A stretch of DNA of 22,552 bases from an uncultured Lachnospiraceae bacterium (GCA_947564305.1 CANOBT010000093.1:1-22552); one strand, 5' to 3'; numbered from the stretch's first letter, positions 7,966 to 16,058 are shown. Program-made: numbers and translations. The notes: generated by a model from the letters alone, not told the origin.

Positions 7966-8787
7966 TTATCCTATCATGATAGCCAGATAATAGATAATCG
8001 GCGCCGTAAAAATCACGCTGTCAAACCTATCAAGGATTCCACCATGCCCGGGTATCAGTTTCCCGTAATCTTTAATATTATAATTACGTTTGATTGCCGA
8101 TGCTCCCAAATCTCCCACTTGAGAAATTGCTCCGCCGGCTGCACCGATGACAGCAAAAGAAATCACATCTACTCCTGCATTTCCCCAATGATTGATAGCC
8201 AGTGCATAGAGAACTCCAATCAGGGCTGCACCTGCAACTCCTCCAATCCCGCCTTCCACTGATTTTTTAGGGCTCAGCTTTGGAGCCATCTTGTGCTTTC
8301 CTATCAGTACTCCCACACAGTATGCACAAGTATCGCATCCCCAGGAACAGATAAAGACAAGCCACACTGTGAAGGCTCCGCCCGGAAGGATACGTATCTG
8401 ATAAATATAGGACAGCATAACCGTTACATAGAATACTCCAAAAAAAACTGCCAGAAGCTGGTCTGCATGATATGTGGGATAAGAAAGCACCATAACAGCC
8501 ATCAAACAGATGACTAATGCCATAAACAATCCCATAAACCAATGATGGAGTTCTCCCAACAGCCAGCCTTTACCCTGTGCATAGAGCAGACTGTCAAAGA
8601 GAATTCCAAATAAATATCCGCAGATTCCAAGCAGTTTGTTTTCCACATGAAATATCTTATATAATTCACGCATTCCAACCACACTGATTGAAGTCACAAC
8701 AGCCCAAAGTATTGGCCCGCCTGATATAATCGTCACCAACGCAATGATGACCAGACAGATTCCGCTTAACAGTCTCGTCTTAAACAT
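7966..8787 (-). CDS. cdsA: Phosphatidate cytidylyltransferase (CDP-diacylglycerol synthase)
   Basis: This 273-residue multi-helix membrane enzyme makes CDP-diacylglycerol from CTP and phosphatidate, the branch point of phospholipid synthesis. The C-terminal family signature is complete: SAIKRNYNIKDYGKLIPGHG followed by GILDRFDS. An upstream SPKKSVEGGIGG loop is also typical. The start overlaps the uppS stop by 8 nt (ATGTTTAA), indicating translational coupling. Position between uppS and dxr is the conserved order. Confidence 0.97.
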   Translation of the reverse strand: MFKTRLLSGICLVIIALVTIISGGPILWAVVTSISVVGMRELYKIFHVENKLLGICGYLFGILFDSLLYAQGKGWLLGELHHWFMGLFMALVICLMAVMVLSYPTYHADQLLAVFFGVFYVTVMLSYIYQIRILPGGAFTVWLVFICSWGCDTCAYCVGVLIGKHKMAPKLSPKKSVEGGIGGVAGAALIGVLYALAINHWGNAGVDVISFAVIGAAGGAISQVGDLGASAIKRNYNIKDYGKLIPGHGGILDRFDSVIFTAPIIYYLAIMIG

Positions 8788-9496
8788 CCTGTTCCTCCTT
8801 TATCCCGCCAAATCGCCGCTCTCTACTATTATAATGCTCAATGGCCCGAATCAATTCCTCTTTTGTGAAATCCGGCCAGGGAACATCTGTAAAATAAAAT
8901 TCCGAATATGCAAGCTGCCACAAAAGATAATTCGACAGCCTCAGTTCCCCGCTGGTCCGAATCAGCAAATCAGGGTCAGGAAGTTCACAGGTATCCAGAT
9001 AAGAGGAATACAGTTTTTCGTCAATTTCATCCGGTTTCAGTTTCCCGGCCACGCAGTCCTGTGCCAGATGCCGCACAGCCCGAATCATCTCGTCACGGCT
9101 TCCGTAATTGAGTGCAATAGTAAAATTGAGTCCCCCATTGTTGCGGCTTGCAGCCTCTAATTCCCGAATCCGGCTTTTAATATCTTCATCCAAAGGAGCA
9201 ATATCTCCGATTACCCGGATTTTCATATCATTTTTTTCGGCCGTTTTCAGACAGGTTTTCATATAATTTCGAAGCAGCTTCATCAGCGCATCCACCTCTG
9301 ATTTCGGTCGGCTCCAATTTTCCGTAGAAAATGCATAGACCGTCAGATACTTTATTCCCATTCTCCATGCTTCCTCACAAATTCGCTCTACGTTCTTGCT
9401 CCCCTGAGCATGCCCATAATTCCTAGGCATTCCTTTGGCCTTTGCCCACCGTCCGTTCCCATCCAGGATAATTGCCACATGCCGCGGTACATTCAT
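8780..9496 (-). CDS. uppS: Undecaprenyl diphosphate synthase (cis-isoprenyl transferase)
   Basis: This enzyme makes the C55 lipid carrier for peptidoglycan and other wall polymers by adding isopentenyl units to farnesyl diphosphate. The catalytic loop ILDGNGRWAKAKG has D12, and the C-terminal substrate-binding element RTSGELRLSNYLLWQ is present. From the ATG at 9494-9496 it is 238 residues, the normal length, with GGGAGG 8 nt upstream; a GTG one codon earlier is also possible. It is preceded by a terminator-like hairpin downstream of frr and overlaps cdsA. Confidence 0.96.
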   Translation of the reverse strand: MNVPRHVAIILDGNGRWAKAKGMPRNYGHAQGSKNVERICEEAWRMGIKYLTVYAFSTENWSRPKSEVDALMKLLRNYMKTCLKTAEKNDMKIRVIGDIAPLDEDIKSRIRELEAASRNNGGLNFTIALNYGSRDEMIRAVRHLAQDCVAGKLKPDEIDEKLYSSYLDTCELPDPDLLIRTSGELRLSNYLLWQLAYSEFYFTDVPWPDFTKEELIRAIEHYNSRERRFGGIKEEQDV

Positions 9497-9536
9497 CACA
9501 ATATCCTCCCTTTCTTATAACCAGTCATCTGACAGC

Positions 9537-9587
9537 AAAAAGGGATTGAGGCACCATCCTCAAATATATATGGCCCCTCAAATCCCC
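9537..9587 (-). terminator. Terminator or attenuator between frr and uppS
   Basis: Read on the minus strand, GGGATTTGAGG (9576-9586) pairs with CCTCAATCCC (9542-9551) with one bulged base, followed at once by TTTTTG. A second copy of ATTTGAGG (9558-9565) in the loop can pair with the same CCTCAA as a tighter 6-bp hairpin. I see no clear promoter between this structure and uppS, so it is probably partial or conditional. Confidence 0.6.
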
Positions 9588-9623
9588 ATCATACCTGACA
9601 ACATATTGACACAGAAATACAAA

Positions 9624-10175
9624 TTATACGGTCATAACTTCTTTTGTCTTCGTCTCTACTTCCTTGTCCACATTTTTGATATATTTATCTGTCATCTTTT
9701 GAAGTCTATCTTCCAAATCTTTAATTCCGTCCTCAGAGATGTCTGTTCCTTTTAACTTTTTAAACGCATCATTTCCGTCCCGGCGGATATTACGAATGGC
9801 TACTTTTGCCGCCTCGCCTTTTTTCTTCACATCCTTAGCCAGTTCTTTTCTTCGTTCCTCCGTAAGCTCCGGGAAAACCAGACGGATGGTGGAACCGTCA
9901 TTGGTTGGATTGATTCCAAGATCAGAGACCAGAATGGCTTTCTCTATCACCTTCAGCATATTCTTTTCCCATGGCTGAATCTGAATCATACGCGCCTCCG
10001 GCACAGAAACGTTGGCCACTTGCTGAATCGGAGTAGGTGAACCATAATAATCTACAGTCAGTCTGTCCAACACATGCGGATTTGCACGTCCGGCCCGGAT
10101 TGCTCCCAGTTCTCCGCCCAGGTTCTTCATTGTCTTGTCCATCTTCTCCTCATATACTTTTAATTTTTCATCCAT
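9624..10175 (-). CDS. frr: Ribosome recycling factor
   Basis: This 183-residue protein splits post-termination ribosomes together with EF-G. The N-terminus has the family core [14 protein letters not shown] followed by [20 protein letters not shown]. The C-terminal half has the helical [19 protein letters not shown] element and [10 protein letters not shown]. Length is close to the usual 185. AAGGAGG precedes the start by about 8 nt. It follows pyrH by 33 nt, the conserved bacterial order. Confidence 0.97.
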   Translation of the reverse strand: MDEKLKVYEEKMDKTMKNLGGELGAIRAGRANPHVLDRLTVDYYGSPTPIQQVANVSVPEARMIQIQPWEKNMLKVIEKAILVSDLGINPTNDGSTIRLVFPELTEERRKELAKDVKKKGEAAKVAIRNIRRDGNDAFKKLKGTDISEDGIKDLEDRLQKMTDKYIKNVDKEVETKTKEVMTV

Positions 10176-10208
10176 CTTAATGTCCTCCTTGGATTTTTAT
10201 AATATCAT

Positions 10209-10904
10209 TTAAACCGTCACCTTAGTTCCGGTAAATCTGCCATCCACAGTCTTCACAATGCCGTCCTCTTCGTTGAGTCCGAATACCAGCATAGGCATCT
10301 TATTCTCCATGCAAAGAATCGATGCGGTCAGATCTACTGCCGCCAGTTTTTTATCAATCACTTCCTGGATGGAAATCTCATCGTATTTCTTCGCTTCCGG
10401 ATTCAGTTTTGGATCACTGTCATAAATTCCGTCAATCGCTTTTGCCAGAAGCATGGCATCCGCTTCTATCTCAATTGCACGTAAAACCGCTCCTGTGTCT
10501 GTAGAAAAATATGGATGTCCTGTCCCGCCTGCAAAAAAGATGACCTTGCCTTCTTCCAGTGCTGCCACCGCGGCATCCTTTGAGAATAAAGATGTAAATG
10601 CACCACACACAAACGGTGTAAATACCTCTGTCTTCATTCCTACATGGCGGAAAATCTCCGATACATAAATGCAATTCATGACCGTCGCCAGCATCCCAAT
10701 CTGATCTGCCTTCGTCCGGTCAATCGTCTCACTGGTGCGTCCTCTCCAGAAGTTGCCGCCTCCTGTTACGGCTGCAATCTGATAGCCCTGCTCCACCAGC
10801 TTCTTGACCTGCCTGGCTACTCCAATACAGGTTGCCTCGTCAAATCCAGACTTTTTTTCTCCTGCCAGAGCTTCACCACTTAGTTTTAACAATACTCTTT
10901 TCAT
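10209..10904 (-). CDS. pyrH: UMP kinase
   Basis: This cytosolic enzyme phosphorylates UMP to UDP with ATP; it belongs to the amino-acid-kinase fold family. It shows KLSGEALAG at 7-15, the GGGNFWRG loop and GTGHPYFSTDTGA. The 231 residues are slightly shorter than the usual 236-245 but complete. AAGGAG lies 7 nt upstream of the ATG. A good promoter stands directly upstream, and the usual rpsB-tsf genes are absent; the next upstream gene is a ClC channel. Confidence 0.97.
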   Translation of the reverse strand: MKRVLLKLSGEALAGEKKSGFDEATCIGVARQVKKLVEQGYQIAAVTGGGNFWRGRTSETIDRTKADQIGMLATVMNCIYVSEIFRHVGMKTEVFTPFVCGAFTSLFSKDAAVAALEEGKVIFFAGGTGHPYFSTDTGAVLRAIEIEADAMLLAKAIDGIYDSDPKLNPEAKKYDEISIQEVIDKKLAAVDLTASILCMENKMPMLVFGLNEEDGIVKTVDGRFTGTKVTV

Positions 10905-10963
10905 GTCGCTGCTCCTTCATCTCTCATCAATTCTGACTTTGAGTAGTAAATACCTTAAAATGA

Positions 10964-10992
10964 AGTATAACATAACTTTCACATTTTGTCAT
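10964..10992 (-). promoter_or_regulatory. Promoter for the pyrH-frr-uppS-cdsA-dxr-rseP cluster
   Basis: On the minus strand there is -35 ATGACA (10987-10992), a 17-bp spacer and -10 TATACT (10964-10969) with the extended TGT in front. It sits 60 nt upstream of the pyrH start and 22 nt after the ClC stop codon, so the cluster need not depend on read-through from the ClC gene. Confidence 0.7.
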
Positions 10993-11013
10993 GTATATAT
11001 GCAGATGCCGGCG

Positions 11014-12339
11014 TTACATTTTTTCTCTTTTCGAATCCATTGATTTTTCTCCACTCTGCTGGTTCTTTTTTTGTAAAATTTTTGTCATTGGTTTTGGATA
11101 TATCCATTCGGCCACAACCCAGGCAGTCAGACAGACAATTGCCAGCGACAGCATCTGATTCACCAAACCGGACATCTCAAATAGAAGAACAATCGCAGTA
11201 ACCGGTGTGCGTAAAACTGCGGCAAAATATCCCGCCATCGCCAGTAATACAAAATTATTGATATAGACGGAATCCAGTCCAAAAACATTCACACCGATCA
11301 TGGCAAACACGCCTCCCAGCAATGCGCCCAATGTCAAAACAGGGAAAACGTTCCCTCCTGGCGCTCCAGAGCCAAAACAAACCGCAGAAAACAAAAACTT
11401 TACTGCCAACGCAAGCACTGCCGCTCCTAACAACATGTTCCCTTCTGTCAAAGGCACAATCAATTCATTACCGCCTCCCAGAACAGAAGGCATCAAAAGT
11501 CCAAGTATCCCTGACAAGAAAAAAGCAATCATCAACTTCCCTGTTTGATTCAACTTTTTTGGCTTTTGATATAAAGCCTGCACTCTGAGCATCACCCAAC
11601 TGTGAAATGCACCCAGAAAACCAAGCAATATTCCAAGCAGGAGTAACATCCAATAATACCGTTGCGGCAGCATACCCGACAGTTGAAATCGAAAAATGGG
11701 ATAAGGACCGGTAATGCCAGATACCATAAAATCTGCTGTGATTGATGCTGTAAGTACAGATATAAACATTCCCATGGAGCTCTTTTTATAAATTTCCTCT
11801 AATGCAAATATCATTCCTGCAAGCGGTGCATGAAATGTGGCCGCCATTCCTGCTCCTGCTCCGCAGGTCATCAGACAGCGTTCCTCCTCTTCTCCCCGTC
11901 TTAATATCTGAGAAACCCCCTGTCCCGCCATGGCTCCAAGCTGTACAGAAGGTCCGCACCTTCCCAATGACAGGCCGCCCAGGATACAGAGGAAACCACC
12001 GGTCATCTTCGCCGGAATCACCCGCTTCCAATGCCGTGACAGGGTGCCGCTAATCTCCTTCTTTACCTGAGGAATTCCCCCGCCGGCAATCATTGGTTCC
12101 CACTTTATCAGCCGTCCCACAATGATTGCAAACAGCATCAGAACTGCAAACCAGCCTAGTATCCGCAGAGGATTTCCTTGAATAAACAGAAGCATACTCA
12201 TCAGCCATTTTCCGGCATAGTTTAAAGCAATCCGGTATAACAGCACTACCATTCCGCCTGCAAGTCCGACCAGAATTCCCTCTGCGATCGAAATTGCAGA
12301 TACTCTTTTATATTCTGTAGTATGAGGTTTCTCTTCCAT
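11014..12339 (-). CDS. ClC-family chloride channel or antiporter with an altered gating residue
   Basis: This 441-residue polytopic membrane protein has the ClC core: AGGGIPQVKKE near the N-terminus, GRCGPSVQLGAMAG, the LAGMIFALEEIYKK helix and GSGAPGGNVFPVLTLGALLG. In well-studied ClCs the second motif is GREGPxVQ, with the glutamate acting as the gate and outer proton acceptor; here that position is C128. The inner glutamate pair in ALEE is kept. Loss of the gating glutamate uncouples model exchangers, so a channel-like mode is a fair inference, but not shown. There is no CBS domain. I chose the ATG at 12337-12339 because GGGTGG lies just upstream; a GTG three codons earlier has no ribosome site. 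It appears monocistronic. Confidence 0.9.
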   Translation of the reverse strand: MEEKPHTTEYKRVSAISIAEGILVGLAGGMVVLLYRIALNYAGKWLMSMLLFIQGNPLRILGWFAVLMLFAIIVGRLIKWEPMIAGGGIPQVKKEISGTLSRHWKRVIPAKMTGGFLCILGGLSLGRCGPSVQLGAMAGQGVSQILRRGEEEERCLMTCGAGAGMAATFHAPLAGMIFALEEIYKKSSMGMFISVLTASITADFMVSGITGPYPIFRFQLSGMLPQRYYWMLLLLGILLGFLGAFHSWVMLRVQALYQKPKKLNQTGKLMIAFFLSGILGLLMPSVLGGGNELIVPLTEGNMLLGAAVLALAVKFLFSAVCFGSGAPGGNVFPVLTLGALLGGVFAMIGVNVFGLDSVYINNFVLLAMAGYFAAVLRTPVTAIVLLFEMSGLVNQMLSLAIVCLTAWVVAEWIYPKPMTKILQKKNQQSGEKSMDSKREKM

Positions 12340-12348
12340 TTCTCCCAC

Positions 12349-12686
12349 CCTGTTTATGATGTTCTCTCGAAATCCATTCCGTATATATTTTACAGCCGAT
12401 TTTATCAGCCGTACTTAAATTTAAGATACACCCCCTTCCCTAAAAAGTCAACCGGTTCATGCATGTGGTCCATGTACATGAATACTCGAAGCAATTTATG
12501 ATTCCATACAGAATAAAGGAATCAAGAACTCTTCAAAGTACTAAATCTTGTAGTAAGACTCAAATTTTATCTGTCCCCTTTGTATATTAAGTTTCATACA
12601 TATTCTGTCGATATAAAAGCATAAAGAAAATATTCAGAACGTATTATTGTGTTATTGTTTGTCAGGTTTTTAAGGAGGAATGCAGT
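12349..12686. other. Intergenic region of about 340 nt between divergent ClC and unknown-function genes
   Basis: I see no gene here. It contains a perfect 12-bp AT palindrome CTTAAATTTAAG (12416-12427), an imperfect CATG-rich palindrome (12456-12482), a 7-bp inverted repeat TGATTCC/GGAATCA (12499-12505 and 12518-12524) and AT-rich DNA leading to the AAGGAGG ribosome site at 12672-12678. I could not find a convincing sigma-A promoter pair for either flanking gene. Confidence 0.6.
12456..12482. repeat. Imperfect CATG-rich palindrome
   Basis: TTCATGCATGTGG (12456-12468) and CCATGTACATGAA (12470-12482) are near inverted copies around a single central base, with one mismatch and two G-T pairs. 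It contains four CATG words. It could be an operator or a hairpin; no partner is evident. Confidence 0.4.
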
Positions 12687-13541
12687 ATGAATTTCTTTAC
12701 AGTTCAATCTTTGAACTCGTATACGAAAAATATGGAGATGGAGATGAAATGGCAGAAGCGGAAGGCTGACAGCGATTTCTCTGCGGACGGTACCAAGACC
12801 ATAGATGATTGGGTAAAACAACAGGCTGATGAGATTCGGCAGTCTCAAAAAGACGGCTCTGCCAAGCTTCAGGCACAGATTGATCTGAAGTTAAACAGCG
12901 GACAGAAGCTCACTGCAGAAGAAAAAGAATATCTGAGAAAGAATAATCCTGAAGCTTATCAGCATGTGAAGAATCTGGAGGCTGAGCAGGAAAATTATGA
13001 GCGGGAATTAAAGAAATGTCAGACAAAAGACGAAGTGGAACGAGTTAAGATGCTTCATACCGCTGCTTCTTTGAGTGCAGTGAACAATATTATGAACAAT
13101 CCAAATATCCCGGAAAATAAAAAATTCGAACTTGTTATGCGTGAACATCAGAAAAATTCTGCCCTTCAGGAATCCACAAGGGAATTCGTAGAAAGCGGCA
13201 GATATGCGAAACTGCCGACCGAAGCAGAACGATTGAAGGCAGAAAAAGACTTGAAAGAAGCCGAAGAGGCTGAACGCAATATCGACGATCCTACAAAGGA
13301 TACCGCCAAAGAGGTTGTGGATAAAGAGGAAGAAAAGGCAGAGGAGACTTTGTCTGAAATCACAAAACAGGAAGAGAAGGAGCACGCAAAGGACGTACTC
13401 AATCAGCGCGAAATGACCCGTGAACAAGCGGAATTAACGCCTGAGGCCTTGAAGGTAAAACGTGCGAAGGCCCAAGCCGCATATAAGTCCATCGAGGCGG
13501 ATATTCCGGTTGGAAAGACCATTGATGTGAAGGCAGAATAA
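12687..13541 (+). CDS. Charged helical protein of unknown function
   Basis: This 284-residue soluble protein has no signal peptide or membrane helix. It is very rich in Glu, Lys, Ala and Gln and reads as nearly all helix, with probable coiled coil at about 85-120 and 195-250 (KAEKDLKEAEEAER, KEEEKAEETLSEITKQEEKE). A less repetitive segment at about 60-90 (LKLNSGQKLTAEEKEYLRKN) looks like the conserved part. I recall similar uncharacterised proteins from Lachnospiraceae but no function. The start is firm: AAGGAGG lies 8 nt upstream of the ATG. It is a single gene on the strand opposite its neighbours and ends at a strong terminator. Confidence 0.8.
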   Translation: MNFFTVQSLNSYTKNMEMEMKWQKRKADSDFSADGTKTIDDWVKQQADEIRQSQKDGSAKLQAQIDLKLNSGQKLTAEEKEYLRKNNPEAYQHVKNLEAEQENYERELKKCQTKDEVERVKMLHTAASLSAVNNIMNNPNIPENKKFELVMREHQKNSALQESTREFVESGRYAKLPTEAERLKAEKDLKEAEEAERNIDDPTKDTAKEVVDKEEEKAEETLSEITKQEEKEHAKDVLNQREMTREQAELTPEALKVKRAKAQAAYKSIEADIPVGKTIDVKAE

Positions 13542-13628
13542 GGCGGCTACAATCGACAAGATTGGATTTTTCCAGTTAAGTGTGTCAAGTTAATATGTAA
13601 GTTTTAGTGTGAACATTATAATCATATG

Positions 13629-13662
13629 AAAGAGGCAGGTTAAAAATCATCTGCCTCTTTTT
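13629..13662 (+). terminator. Rho-independent terminator, probably bidirectional
   Basis: AAAGAGGCAG (13629-13638) pairs perfectly with CTGCCTCTTT (13651-13660), followed by more T. Because the left arm starts with AAAG, the same structure has a short T tract on the minus strand too, where the convergent small membrane protein gene ends at 13678. Confidence 0.9.
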
Positions 13663-13677
13663 ATGCACTAATCTTCT

Positions 13678-14094
13678 TTACATCTCTTTCCTGAATTTCG
13701 CCACATAGTACTGCTCTATCCCATATCTTAGCGTGAATACTCCTATCAAAACCAAAGCCGGCCACAGTGGAGAATCCGAAAAATAAATCAGCGCGGCTAC
13801 CAGAAGAATGCACCATTGGACAATATCGGCGCTCTTTGATTTTGCCATAAACCGGATTGTCCTATTCCTCTCATCCTGCCGCTCAATCTCCTCCTTGTGG
13901 ACTAAATCGGGAAATTCTTTTTCATAAGACAGGCGATGCAGCATTTGTATACAGCAATTCGATAAAAAACCGCCGAAGAACAGGCAAAAACCACCTAGCC
14001 TCCTTATATTTTTGAATCCCGAAGATATACCAATAAATTCTAAAATGAGTCCTCCAATCAGTCCTATAATCAGCAATCCTTTTTTATGCTCCAT
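13678..14094 (-). CDS. Small four-helix membrane protein
   Basis: This 138-residue protein has four predicted membrane helices (about 6-25, 32-52, 90-106 and 110-126) around a central charged segment with EEIERQDERNRTIRFMAKSK. That DERN-type segment between helix pairs resembles small uncharacterised membrane proteins (DUF2178-like and relatives) that in Firmicutes often sit beside a very small XRE-type regulator; assignment to a named family is uncertain. GAGGAGG lies upstream of the ATG. The promoter is fully consensus and bracketed by a 14-bp inverted repeat, so expression is probably held down by a repressor, but no regulator gene lies next to it: the downstream side is a terminator and the upstream side a tRNA. 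Confidence 0.8.
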   Translation of the reverse strand: MEHKKGLLIIGLIGGLILEFIGISSGFKNIRRLGGFCLFFGGFLSNCCIQMLHRLSYEKEFPDLVHKEEIERQDERNRTIRFMAKSKSADIVQWCILLVAALIYFSDSPLWPALVLIGVFTLRYGIEQYYVAKFRKEM

Positions 14095-14114
14095 ACCTCT
14101 TCCTCCTCGCCCTT

Positions 14115-14176
14115 GGAAAGTTTACTTGTCATTTTTATTATAGTCAACGTAATACATAATGTCAAGTAAACTTTCC
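14115..14176 (-). promoter_or_regulatory. Perfect consensus promoter bracketed by a 14-bp inverted repeat
   Basis: On the minus strand there is TTGACA (14160-14165), exactly 17 bp and TATAAT (14137-14142), the full sigma-A consensus. It is bracketed by GGAAAGTTTACTTG (14115-14128) and its exact inverted copy CAAGTAAACTTTCC (14163-14176), with a further 4-bp pairing (CATT/AATG) inside. One arm overlaps the -35; the other covers the first transcribed bases. This is a typical layout for two repressor half-sites or sites. It drives the 138-residue membrane protein. Confidence 0.8.
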
Positions 14177-14245
14177 TTTTTATAATTCTTATTACATGAT
14201 ACACATATCAATCAAAAATCCATCGTCCTTTTTAATAACCTAAAA

Positions 14246-14276
14246 CAAAAAAGAACCCCTGATTCACAAGAGTTCT
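14246..14276 (-). terminator. Terminator of tRNA-Thr
   Basis: Read on the minus strand, AGAACTCTTG (14267-14276) pairs with CAGGGGTTCT (14252-14261) with two G-U pairs, followed by TTTTTTG. It begins 5 nt after the tRNA 3' end. Confidence 0.8.
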
Positions 14277-14281
14277 CCAAA

Positions 14282-14354
<73 letters not shown>

Positions 14355-14394
14355 ATCCGCACGTTGATATTAATATATCACACGCAACGGTATT

Positions 14395-14424
14395 ACTATA
14401 TAATAAAACCTACCCAATTGTCAA
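14395..14424 (-). promoter_or_regulatory. Promoter for tRNA-Thr
   Basis: On the minus strand there is a perfect TTGACA (14419-14424), 18 bp and TATAGT (14395-14400), about 40 nt before the tRNA 5' end and directly after the MFS stop codon. Confidence 0.65.
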
Positions 14425-14432
14425 CATTTTTT

Positions 14433-15590
14433 TCAAAATTTGTCATAAAATATTTTATCGGCATGATGCCATTTCAAAAGCATTACCACCCCCACAATGC
14501 ATAGCCCTGCTCCAAAAAGAAACGCCAGAACCAGATTTCTCTCTGCCAATACGCCGAATACCAAATTGGTTCCTGCGCCAACGCTGTCCAGAATCATCGC
14601 GTGGATGCTCAATGCCGTAGCTCGATATTCCGTATGAATCTGCCGGTTCTGCATTTCCGTCTGAAAGGGTTGGAACAAACTGTTGGATATTCGAAGTGCC
14701 AGAATCCCACAGATTGATGGAAATGCTGTTTGTGACACTGCCAGTATGAGACAAGCAATAGCTGCAGTTCCACCGAAAATGATACCAGCAAAACGAATTC
14801 CTACTTTTTTCGTAAACCACGCAGAGCAGGCTCCGCACATACCGATAACCGTCACCACAATATAAACAGATCCAATCTGGAAATCTCCCATGCCGCATCT
14901 ATCGTATTGAAGTTGATTTAGAAATACAGTAATCGTCTGATGGGTTTCTGACAAAAATGCCACTGCAATCAAAAACAGTAAAAGTGTTCTATTGGAGAGT
15001 ACTTGGGACAATACTTTTCTGAACTGTCCCATATTAATCTGACTGTCTCCCTCTGTTCTTACATCAACAAGAGCCATAGAGAGGACTGCCGCCGCTCCAT
15101 AGCTAAGTACAGTGAGCCACCCTGCAAGTGAATAATTATCACGAACAAATATGGAAAACACTGCTGCTGCAATCAACAATCCTGCCGTCATAAGGCTGTT
15201 ATAAACTCCGAAAATCTTCTGGCTCTCCTTCCCTTCACAGGAAAGGTAAAGTATGCTGGTATCCACGCCGGACATCCCAGCCATCACAACGCTAAGCATA
15301 ATCCGTTCCACAAGAAACCCTGCAAAATTTGAAGCCTGCCAAAATACAATCTTGGAAAGAAAATACAGAACACAACAGAATACCATTGTCTTCTTGTAAC
15401 CAATTTTGTCCGCGACCACGCCCCATGCTACTTCCAATAAAATACAAAGAATCAGGGAGATACTTTCAATAAGCGTAATCTGAAAAACATCCACTCCCTG
15501 ATCCTGTCGATATAGCGTTGCAACAGGCCCATAAAATACCATGCCCTGCAAAAATGCAATAGCATACATTAAATATATATTTCGTTTCAT
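14433..15590 (-). CDS. MFS transporter
   Basis: This protein of about 385 residues has some 11-12 membrane helices and the loop between helices 2 and 3 typical of the major facilitator superfamily (GVVADKIGYKKTMVF, a degenerate form of the G-x-x-x-D-R-x-G-R-R motif). The substrate is unknown. I placed the start at the ATG at 15588-15590 (MKRNIYLMYAIAFLQG); the frame extends six codons further to a TTG, and neither has a strong ribosome site. It is the last gene of the ispF-to-MFS cluster, about 20 nt after dtd, and reads toward tRNA-Thr without a visible terminator in between. Confidence 0.85.
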   Translation of the reverse strand: MKRNIYLMYAIAFLQGMVFYGPVATLYRQDQGVDVFQITLIESISLILCILLEVAWGVVADKIGYKKTMVFCCVLYFLSKIVFWQASNFAGFLVERIMLSVVMAGMSGVDTSILYLSCEGKESQKIFGVYNSLMTAGLLIAAAVFSIFVRDNYSLAGWLTVLSYGAAAVLSMALVDVRTEGDSQINMGQFRKVLSQVLSNRTLLLFLIAVAFLSETHQTITVFLNQLQYDRCGMGDFQIGSVYIVVTVIGMCGACSAWFTKKVGIRFAGIIFGGTAAIACLILAVSQTAFPSICGILALRISNSLFQPFQTEMQNRQIHTEYRATALSIHAMILDSVGAGTNLVFGVLAERNLVLAFLFGAGLCIVGVVMLLKWHHADKIFYDKF

Positions 15591-15611
15591 GATGAATAAA
15601 TCCAGCAATCG

Positions 15612-16058
15612 TCATAATTTTTCTGAATCCAATAGAATTGTAAAAGGTCCGTCATTCACCAGACTCACCTTCATCTCTGCTCCAAAACTCCCGGTCTCTA
15701 CAACCGAAATTTTTTCACGGCATTTAGTAATAATATATTCATAGAGCGCATTTGCTTTGTCTGGTGAGCCAGCCTCTGTAAAGCTCGGACGATTCCCCTT
15801 CTTACAGTTTGCATACAAGGTAAACTGTGAGACCAAAAGCAGACTTCCGTCCACATCCGTCAAGGATAGGTTGCTCTTTCCGTTCTCATCTTCAAAAATC
15901 CGAAGCCCTGTCAGCTTCTTTACCAGTCTGTCGGCAATCTCTTCAGTATCCGCCTCTGCCACTCCAATCAACACCAGAAATCCCTTGCCAATATTTCCGA
16001 TATTCTCTCCATCTACAGCCACACTGGCCTCTGTCACACGCTGAATTACAAATCTCAT
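15612..16058 (-). CDS. dtd: D-aminoacyl-tRNA deacylase
   Basis: This 148-residue enzyme removes D-amino acids (and glycine mischarged on tRNA-Ala) from tRNA. The two conserved active-site elements are present: SQFTLYA (77-83) and the Gly-cisPro motif in NDGPFT (135-140). The N-terminus [13 protein letters not shown] is typical. Length is normal. It sits about 30 nt after sigH; in Bacillus dtd lies elsewhere, so this placement differs from the model locus. Confidence 0.96.
   Translation of the reverse strand: MRFVIQRVTEASVAVDGENIGNIGKGFLVLIGVAEADTEEIADRLVKKLTGLRIFEDENGKSNLSLTDVDGSLLLVSQFTLYANCKKGNRPSFTEAGSPDKANALYEYIITKCREKISVVETGSFGAEMKVSLVNDGPFTILLDSEKL

Noticed and set aside
7535..7990. 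151-residue plus-strand open frame
   Set aside because: It lies antisense to dxr, whose motifs are complete; there is no ribosome site and the composition mirrors the real gene.
13542..13628. AT-rich stretch after the unknown gene that looks vaguely like an insertion-sequence end, with a TATAAT at 13617-13622
   Set aside because: No inverted partner, target duplication or transposase was found, and no -35 accompanies the TATAAT.
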